NCBI RefSeq assembly: GCF_000002875.2
Contig: NC_009277.2
Location: 126,501-190,500, forward strand
DNA: 64,000 nt
Source of the DNA: Leishmania infantum JPCM5
Lineage: Eukaryota; Euglenozoa; Kinetoplastea; Trypanosomatida; Trypanosomatidae
Reading direction: 5' to 3'
Position 1 is the first letter of the stretch. Each line of letters starts with the position of its first letter. This document shows, in pieces, positions 58,801-64,000 of this stretch. The position numbers were made by a program, and so were the translations under genes. A model generated the notes under the pieces. It had not been told where the DNA came from. It saw only the letters and a list, made by a program, of their open reading frames with translations, and ran no database searches.

Positions 58801-61502
58801 GACACGGCCTGCGGCTGCGGTCGAGCAACGCGTCGTATCCGGAGCTGGTGGTGTCGCTGCGGCAGCCCTCCGCGCCGACGTCGACCTCCGTCACTGCGGC
58901 AGCCTCGCCGTTAGCCCTGTCTCTGCCCACGCCCCCCACTGCTACGGATGCGGCTGCTGCGGCTGCTGACGAGGCAGGGCGCAGTGCAACTTCAGACGCA
59001 AAGCGAGCCGACGGGCGTGCGTTTGCCGTGCCAGGCCCGCCCGCACCTGCAGCGCCTGTGCATCCCAGCTCACCATCCAGTGGCAGCGCCATGGAACCCG
59101 CTGCGCCGTCTGCTTCCCCACGCCATCGCTCTCGCGAGCGCCGCCATCATTGTGAGGGCTACGGCGGCTCTTTGTTGCGGCCGCGCCCCACATACTGGGC
59201 CGACACCTTGGTTGACCTCGACCTCTCCTACACGCAGGTGTCTGACGAGGACGCCACCCGTGATCTGCCACAGCTGCGCTGCTTGCATCGCCTCTCTCTG
59301 GAGGGATGTATGCGCCTTTCGCAGGTCACATGGGCGCCGCTGCTGCTCCATCTGCGCGAGCTGAACTTGTCGCTGTCCTCCCTGCAAGGGCACGCGCTGC
59401 ACCCGCTGGGGCGCTGCCCACGGCTGGTGTGGCTGAAGCTAGAGGGGTGCTCGTCATTCACCGCCGTTCACCAGCTGTGGAACAGGGAGGCAGACACGGT
59501 CGATGCGGGAGCGGGGGGCGATGGCAGCGGCTCGACAGCCGCAGTCGCACGCATTGTCGCTCCCGCCACGCCTGTGGTTCGTCACACCACCATCGGCGGT
59601 ATCCCAGCCATCACGGTGCTGCCCCCGCCTGCAGGGCTGATTACGACTTCCACAGCAACAGCCACACCAACGGCGGCACCAGCTCTGGCAACCTCTCCCT
59701 CTACCGGTGCACGTGCGGCGACAGCAGCCAGGGGTGTGGCGGCGGCGGATGCTCATGGCGAGGGCAGCGCTGCCGCCACTGTCGACGAAGCGGTGGCAAC
59801 AGGAAGTGCCGAGCCCGTTCCTCTGCTGAGTACGCTCTGCGTCCTCATCGCCGCCAGCACAGGTCTGACCGATGCCGGGCTTCGCTCCCTCAACAAGTTC
59901 GTCGGGCTCGACTGCTTGGTGCTGGACCGGTGCCCTGGGGTAACAGACGTTAGCGTCGCTGCAACGCTGCCGTCTCTGCACACCCTGGACGCCAGTCGCA
60001 CCCGCGTGACGTCGGAGGGGGTAGCGGGCTTGCGCCTCTCTCGCACACTGAAGCAGCTGCGGCTGCAGGAGTGCCCGGCGTTGTCTCGCCTACCGGTACT
60101 CTTGGTCGAGCCTGGCAACCGTGAGGCTACCACGGCTGGTGGTGCTGGAGACGAGGCATCGGGGCTACGTCGACCGGCGGCGAAAACGGCCGGCATCTCG
60201 CGTCGTCCGTTCCACAAGTACCCGCCCTTGACGGTGCTGGACCTTTCCTACACAAGGCAGCTCACCGCCGACGGGTTGGCAGGGCTTGTGGGCGACGAGG
60301 CAACCGTGACAGCGCAGGCTGCTGCTGCCGTGGTAGAGCACCTTGGAGGGCGAGAGGTGGACGGCGACGACATGGGCCTCGCCCTGGCTGTAGACGAGTC
60401 GCTGTCGCCGGCATCGGTCTTTCCGCACGTACGCCACGTGCTGCTGCGTTCGTGCGACGCCGTGACGCAGCTTCGTCCACTGCGCGGCTTCACGAACGTC
60501 GTAGAGCTTGATCTCTACCACACCAGCGTCACGGAAGCCGCTCTGACGGCTGCGCTGGCGTCTTGGACGTGTCTGGAGGTGCTCAACATTGCAAGTACGC
60601 GAGTGCGTTCGTTGGCGGCGTGGTGTCCGTACGAGCCAAGCGAGACGGTGGCGACTGTTGCAGCGACTACCGGACGGAGTGGGGATGGGGATGCAGTGGA
60701 AGGCGACGGCGACCTGCATGCGCAGTTGCCACCGCTGCCGTGGCACGGTCGACTTCCCGCCTTCGCAGCCACCCTGCGCGTACTCGTTCTTTCGAATACC
60801 GACGTCACGGCCTCCGGGCTTGCGGCGTTGACGTTCTTCCCTCAGCTGGAGGTTCTGCAGCTATCGAGCTGTCCGCGACTCTTGTCCTTGCGGTTCCTGG
60901 CGCTGGCTGCTGGCGGTGCAGCGCGGCGCCCAGCCCTAGGTGAGCTTACCGTCACTGAAGCAGCGTACCTCACGAACGCCGAAGCTTTCCCGTACATCGC
61001 GCGCTGCCCTGGTCTCCGCCTTCTCTCGCTAGTGGGGTGCGTGCAGTTGGGCAGTGGTGGTAATGCACTGCCGGCGCGAGGGACGCAGCATGAGCATCTG
61101 TCGTCCTCAACTGACGACGACGTCGGCGTGCTTGGCCGTCTGCGGGGGCTGGCAGAGCTGAACCTGTCCAATACTGGCGTCGACCTTCTCGACCTGAAGA
61201 AGATGCTGTGTGCGCCGACGTCTCTGGGTTTGCTGACAGCGACCGCAGCGCAGCACGAGCATCTCTATCAGCGCGTGCCCTTGTCGCTGCAGCGCCTATG
61301 GCTGCGCGGGTGCCGCCACCTGGACGAGGGCGCGCTCATGTCCACGGCGGCCGCAGCCCTTGAGCACAGCGAACTCCCATGCGACGGATCCGGCAGCGGC
61401 GGCGGGCGTCCCATGACGTGTCGGCTGCTGCCCCTGCTACGAGAGGTGTACCTCAGCCATGGCAAATACGGCGCTGCAGTGCTTTCTGGTCTGTTCAGCT
61501 GA
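55857..61502 (+). CDS. Large leucine-rich-repeat protein
   Basis: The product has 1881 residues. The first 600 or so are Pro/Ser/Ala-rich and probably disordered. Leucine-rich repeats then appear in separated blocks: VRSLRLTHGTLSDAQLRHLA, TLVDLDLSYTQVSDEDATRD, LHRLSLEGCMRLSQVTW, LTVLDLSYTRQLTADGLAGL and LRVLVLSNTDVTASGLAAL. Many repeats have the CxxL/DAGL style of cysteine-containing (F-box-associated) LRRs, although no F-box was seen. Long Ser/Thr/Ala-rich inserts interrupt the array between blocks. There is no signal peptide or membrane segment. LRR proteins act as binding scaffolds; no partner can be named. The frame opens upstream with GTG at 55740, but the first ATG after the acceptor is 55857. 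Confidence 0.87.
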   Translation: MSSLPPSQPRCEAPTVGATHALRPLHSLPPPLTSAPAGSTAALYEGVRLTPSALKSIIGYLPCNATATIGNTANIHRNGGAVISASRAADGRPACSPLIMADALFAAAAQAPSTSAATAASAGAPLTPPVPVTVTRPLAFVAASPQSRRGLEMHLTGGCALPPLGSLVLQVQPHRPSPVAAMRPLRVGARHASRRRVASPAQVGGAHHHDERASAASLPALIVSSTNVAIPALPFQPVRSLSSSPVTRPQTAAMPSTLSTPLPPAMAAALGDDDVRTSGSFSPAPQPPPPLPSQSAVRQSRRLPVVAATPPADWSPFSSALVARTRTSPVSASRRSLKTASPTSTAQEAFGAVAVGADSKAAFALGASEAPTTRACVSTGASPSLRPARATPPATSPPPAPPPSSTSAALQTLCHALWWVRRGPLPVSLSLWRYRQADISVVWAMLSESPPPHPQEAAGLAMRGEGTEKPRPLPSSPMHEHRGQAAHTLDKPRENCHPTPAREGDDVRGFRAPANDPAHGLVADVSGGAVVVANAEGVTDTTQSSGITEVITTTAACSGHLCPACHSLNFDPASTQPIWPPRAPEGEGAAANADKNNGTLEHRLGSPADTVPTSSFAPAAPANPMLRSPVMQLHVHGKAADAALTELLPAHPEVRSLRLTHGTLSDAQLRHLARVCPDVTHLSLAMNSRIQTTAFLCPPLSDTSSVSPSATTVTTTATSRTEAVGSPKQDFPHQLTRLHPGGVYHTAATTSQTAPPVLSPLSSRPPFATRGASDTADALGTRSEGSRGTDASPPQSPSYLPHSLCSPYQNSQLDLFAPDEEGELEMRISLWQAAQTDAEERRQPVFILRPQDVVLGRYGGAAGKDGSRTGASTTGGSRDAAAGTTAAAFSRTLQDSAIEQWTASHRRPSPHTKTAAIGGTPTNAESAHDSRRVAPGAPLLMASTAASLADLSGTILSPLHLSSAAHTPTLASAAVWAHTDPRHGLRLRSSNASYPELVVSLRQPSAPTSTSVTAAASPLALSLPTPPTATDAAAAAADEAGRSATSDAKRADGRAFAVPGPPAPAAPVHPSSPSSGSAMEPAAPSASPRHRSRERRHHCEGYGGSLLRPRPTYWADTLVDLDLSYTQVSDEDATRDLPQLRCLHRLSLEGCMRLSQVTWAPLLLHLRELNLSLSSLQGHALHPLGRCPRLVWLKLEGCSSFTAVHQLWNREADTVDAGAGGDGSGSTAAVARIVAPATPVVRHTTIGGIPAITVLPPPAGLITTSTATATPTAAPALATSPSTGARAATAARGVAAADAHGEGSAAATVDEAVATGSAEPVPLLSTLCVLIAASTGLTDAGLRSLNKFVGLDCLVLDRCPGVTDVSVAATLPSLHTLDASRTRVTSEGVAGLRLSRTLKQLRLQECPALSRLPVLLVEPGNREATTAGGAGDEASGLRRPAAKTAGISRRPFHKYPPLTVLDLSYTRQLTADGLAGLVGDEATVTAQAAAAVVEHLGGREVDGDDMGLALAVDESLSPASVFPHVRHVLLRSCDAVTQLRPLRGFTNVVELDLYHTSVTEAALTAALASWTCLEVLNIASTRVRSLAAWCPYEPSETVATVAATTGRSGDGDAVEGDGDLHAQLPPLPWHGRLPAFAATLRVLVLSNTDVTASGLAALTFFPQLEVLQLSSCPRLLSLRFLALAAGGAARRPALGELTVTEAAYLTNAEAFPYIARCPGLRLLSLVGCVQLGSGGNALPARGTQHEHLSSSTDDDVGVLGRLRGLAELNLSNTGVDLLDLKKMLCAPTSLGLLTATAAQHEHLYQRVPLSLQRLWLRGCRHLDEGALMSTAAAALEHSELPCDGSGSGGGRPMTCRLLPLLREVYLSHGKYGAAVLSGLFS

Positions 61503-62185
61503 TCGACTTGCGTGCCGCCGTCCGTGCCGCTCCTCCCCCCCCACACCACACACATGTGCGTAGCTCTTCTCCCTTGAAAGGTACAGGCCTGCAAAACGTC
61601 GGAAAGAAGACAGAGCGGGGTGTATGCCCCCCCCTTCTCACCATGACCTCTTCCCCTCAACGCGCGCGCAGGCGTCGACCGCGCGGTGTCGGACATGTTT
61701 CCATGTATTTGCCTTTGCATTATGAGTACGGAAGCGTACGTGATCACGTGCACGCATATGCATGCCCGCCCCCTTCTTCGGAGGCACTGACACCACTTCT
61801 CCGTCGCCCTTTTCCATCTCCCCCTTCTCACGCTGGCATGGGGAAGCAAGTGCTCGCGTCAGCACGGGGTATATACGCATTACGCACGCATCAGCTGCGG
61901 CCAGGAATAGGAACCACAGCCCCGCCTCGCCTTCCCAGCGAACACCGCTTTCGTTTCTTTCCTTCCCTCTTCTCTGCCACCATTCTGCAGCGCGGACGTC
62001 AACGACCGCCGGACGGCATCGTCTGCCCGCCCCATATCTGCCTCGTCTCTGCCACGGCACTGTCGCTGTGCGTCTGGGTGCGAGGGCACTCCTCCAGTAA
62101 ACCACCGACCTTCTTCGCGAGCTCTCACTCCTACTTCTCGTCCCTTCCTCCTCTCTACGCAATCATCTGCGCTGGCACAGGAGCG
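61503..62185. other. Intergenic region
   Basis: This 0.7-kb gap contains C/T-rich leader sequence for the last gene. The open frame from 61379 overlaps the end of the LRR gene and is not used as a start. Confidence 0.6.
62125..62180 (+). promoter_or_regulatory. Probable trans-splice acceptor for the last gene
   Basis: A C/T-rich tract is followed by GGCACAG with AG at 62179-62180, five bases before the ATG at 62186. This would give a minimal 5' UTR in addition to the spliced leader. Confidence 0.45.
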
Positions 62186-63067
62186 ATGAGCAGTCACGCG
62201 TTCTCGTCTGGGTCGGCGCCGAACGTGAGCTCGGCCACCACGGGCACTGTGGCGCAGCAGGCCGACACCCTCACCCGCAACTTGATCTTGGGTATTCCGA
62301 AAGAGGGGCTCTCGCCGAACAGCCCTGAGGCGGCGGACCTGCAGGCCGCTGAGGCCTTCGTCAGCGACATTCAGCAGGAGATCCTCGCCTACGACATTGC
62401 CAACGCGAAGGCCATCGAGTCGTACGCGGTGCGTTGGCGGAGCGCTGTGCCCTTCTTTGGTCGCCACGCTAAGCGCGCACTGGAGGCCGAGTCGACTGCT
62501 GCTGCCGTGGCAGCAGCAGGGGAGACCCACAAGAGCACAGAGGCTGCTGCTGTGGTGGACGGCAACGCGAACTCTTCGGAAGGGCACGGGCTGCGCCTCT
62601 CCCCCGAGGAGGCCGCCGCTGCACTTCAGTCAGGCGGCGCCTACCTGCACCGGCAGGCGTCGCAAACGCCACGTGGCTTCAAGGTGGAGCGGACATCAGC
62701 GATAGACCCGGCGCAGCTGTCGCAGCTTACTGGCGGTGCGAGGTGCGCATCTGGGTCGAAGGCTGTACCTGTGCCGAAGGTGAACACGTGGCTCTTCCGC
62801 CGGCAGCATCCGAGCTGGGTGCCGCTGATGCAGCGCTGGTGGGTGCCGTGGCTCTGCTGCGGCAGCATCGTGCTGATTTGGACCCCCGACGTGTGGAAGC
62901 TGCGCACGCTGTACTTCTGCGATCACCAGTATGCGCTCCTCCGGCAGTCTATCCACAAGGCGTATTGGTGGGCGACGATGGCACCGGAGGACTACGCGGC
63001 ACACATGGCCGCCATCGCGGCGGAGCGACCGTCGAGGGTGAGGGGCACTAGTTGCCCATTCGAGTAG
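62186..63067 (+). CDS. Hypothetical single-span membrane protein
   Basis: The product has 293 residues and no recognised family. Residues 20-90 form a helical, globular-looking region (LTRNLILGIPKEGLSPNSPE, DIQQEILAYDIANAKAIESY). An Ala-rich linker follows. Near the C-terminus, TWLFRRQHPSWVPLMQRW leads into a hydrophobic span at about 214-233 (WVPWLCCGSIVLIW). A Trp/Tyr-rich tail with KAYWWATMAPEDYAAHMAAI comes after it. The aromatic-rich single span resembles small subunits of mitochondrial membrane complexes, but this is only an impression. The start is the first ATG after the acceptor at 62180. Confidence 0.75.
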   Translation: MSSHAFSSGSAPNVSSATTGTVAQQADTLTRNLILGIPKEGLSPNSPEAADLQAAEAFVSDIQQEILAYDIANAKAIESYAVRWRSAVPFFGRHAKRALEAESTAAAVAAAGETHKSTEAAAVVDGNANSSEGHGLRLSPEEAAAALQSGGAYLHRQASQTPRGFKVERTSAIDPAQLSQLTGGARCASGSKAVPVPKVNTWLFRRQHPSWVPLMQRWWVPWLCCGSIVLIWTPDVWKLRTLYFCDHQYALLRQSIHKAYWWATMAPEDYAAHMAAIAAERPSRVRGTSCPFE

Positions 63068-63412
63068 GTATTGCTTGCATGCGAAGGGTGAGATCGCTAG
63101 CGACCACAAGCGCTGCGCGTACAGCCAAAATGGAGGGCGGCTGCTGATGGCTGCTCTCCTCTTAAGGAGGTCTTCTCTGTAAGGTCTGTGTGTGTGAGAG
63201 AGTGTCACGGCCAGGGAGGCGCTTCGCGGATGTGTTGATGCCGCTGATGAGGGTGGAGGAGGAGGACACCCATCGGCATCGGTGCCTGAGTGTCTGTGTG
63301 TCTGCCACCATTACTATTTCACATGTCTCTCGTTGCTCTCATGTGCGTGTGCAGCTGACGTGGGGGCTGCAGGCTGCGCTTTCTCGCCTGCTCGACACAC
63401 GTGCACACGCAC
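63068..63412. other. Intergenic region before SIDER2-like copy 3
   Basis: This is the probable 3' UTR of the last gene. Bases 63405-63412 (ACACGCAC) are also shared with copy 1 and may belong to the element. No gene was recognised. Confidence 0.55.
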
Positions 63413-63998
63413 ACATGCCTCTCAGTGCGTGTCGTCTCAGGCTCCAGTACAACCCCACTCTCTCTGCCTGGGGAGAAGCCAAAGCAGCCCCCCTCCCCTC
63501 CCCTCCTATGCCTGCCGAATGCCGAACTCGCCTCTGGTGTGTGACAGGGTCAGGTGTCTGTGACGTAGGCGGAGGTCCGCGCGATGCATCGCTGCTGATG
63601 TCGGCGGTGAGGGCCTGGATGGCGTTGCGTCGGGGCGACCTGCGACCGTGCACACGCCTGCACACCGTCTATGTGATGGGCGAAGTGCCAGCGTGGCTCG
63701 AACGCACCCCGCACGGCCCTCACACTGACCACTGGTGGGGGGCAGCCTGAGCGCCACGCCGAGGGGGATGCACCAGGGGTGGCGACCGGCACAATGGGGG
63801 AGCGGCTGTGAGGCGACCTGCTCAGCGGGCATGTGGGCTGGGCTCGAGGCAGAGGCGGTGCTGAGACGACTGGGTCGGCGCATTGCTGCCGTGCGCGCGT
63901 GCGCCCAGGGCTGCTTGGCACCAGGCGGATGGGGCACCTGTGGCAGGGGTCTGTGGTGGTGTGTGGTGATTTAGGCATGCAAGTCACGCAAAAAAAAA
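63413..63998 (+). mobile_element. SIDER2-like degenerate retroposon, copy 3, with A-tail
   Basis: Bases 63413-63902 match copy 1 with two visible mismatches (near 63430 and 63890), and similarity to copy 2 continues to about 63961. The element then ends in an A9 run at 63990-63998, consistent with the A-rich 3' end of a retroposon. The window stops two bases later, so a target-site duplication cannot be examined. Confidence 0.72.
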
Positions 63999-64000
63999 GC

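Noticed and set aside
61379..62185. Upstream extension of the last gene overlapping the LRR gene
   Set aside because: It would overlap the end of another coding sequence in a different frame and crosses the splice tract; the composition is UTR-like.
1..64000. tRNA, rRNA or snoRNA genes
   Set aside because: No cloverleaf, tRNA A/B box pair or rRNA segment was recognised by eye. A tRNAscan-SE and snoRNA search would be needed to exclude small RNAs.

Overview
The window looks like nuclear chromosomal DNA of a Leishmania-type trypanosomatid. All convincing genes lie on the + strand, none shows a spliceosomal intron, and coding regions are separated by 0.3-2.8 kb of pyrimidine- and microsatellite-rich DNA. 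Most starts follow a polypyrimidine tract and an AG, as expected for spliced-leader trans-splicing of one polycistronic unit. Three near-identical copies of a SIDER2-like degenerate retroposon fit the same genus. Glutamine synthetase followed by two eL19 genes matches my recollection of Leishmania chromosome 6; this comes from memory, not from a search.

Layout. Positions 1-2158 hold a frame-broken, homopolymer-rich stretch with coding-like fragments in several frames (eroded gene or poor sequence). Next come glutamine synthetase (2685-3824), an LRR-like/CCCH-finger protein with a possible C-terminal membrane anchor (4712-5836), and a degenerate DEAD-box-like protein with a C-terminal UHM/RRM-like domain (6788-9511). 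A heavily frameshifted class I fructose-bisphosphate aldolase pseudogene (9851-10795) is followed by SIDER2-like copy 1 (11381-11870). Two eL19 genes (12793-13530 and 16212-16928) flank a small C2HC zinc-finger gene (14848-15417).

Further right are a low-complexity protein (19060-20778), a degenerate kinesin-like coiled-coil protein (22340-24415), a TPR protein (25643-28621), a Cys-rich unknown (30576-31946), a very large NAD kinase (34302-38132), a condensin kleisin of the CAP-H/Barren family (39424-42897), an unknown (43917-44894), a degenerate FAD-monooxygenase-like protein (45704-47518), a SpoU/TrmH RNA 2'-O-methyltransferase (48683-50320) and a membrane protein with a C-terminal U-box (51061-53043). 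SIDER2-like copy 2 (53821-54369), a giant leucine-rich-repeat protein (55857-61502), a small single-span membrane protein (62186-63067) and SIDER2-like copy 3, ending in an A-tract at the window edge (63413-63998), complete the window.

The genes do not form a metabolic operon; trypanosomatid units mix unrelated functions and regulate each mRNA through its UTRs. The most notable features are the aldolase relic, three long direct repeats of almost no divergence, a run of proteins with recognisable but catalytically degraded folds (DEAD-box, kinesin, FAD monooxygenase), and the U-box and CCCH proteins with predicted membrane segments. I found no convincing tRNA, rRNA, CRISPR array or protein-coding transposon. 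Several starts were moved downstream of the longest open frame because a splice acceptor falls inside it or because the longest frame opens with a non-ATG codon.
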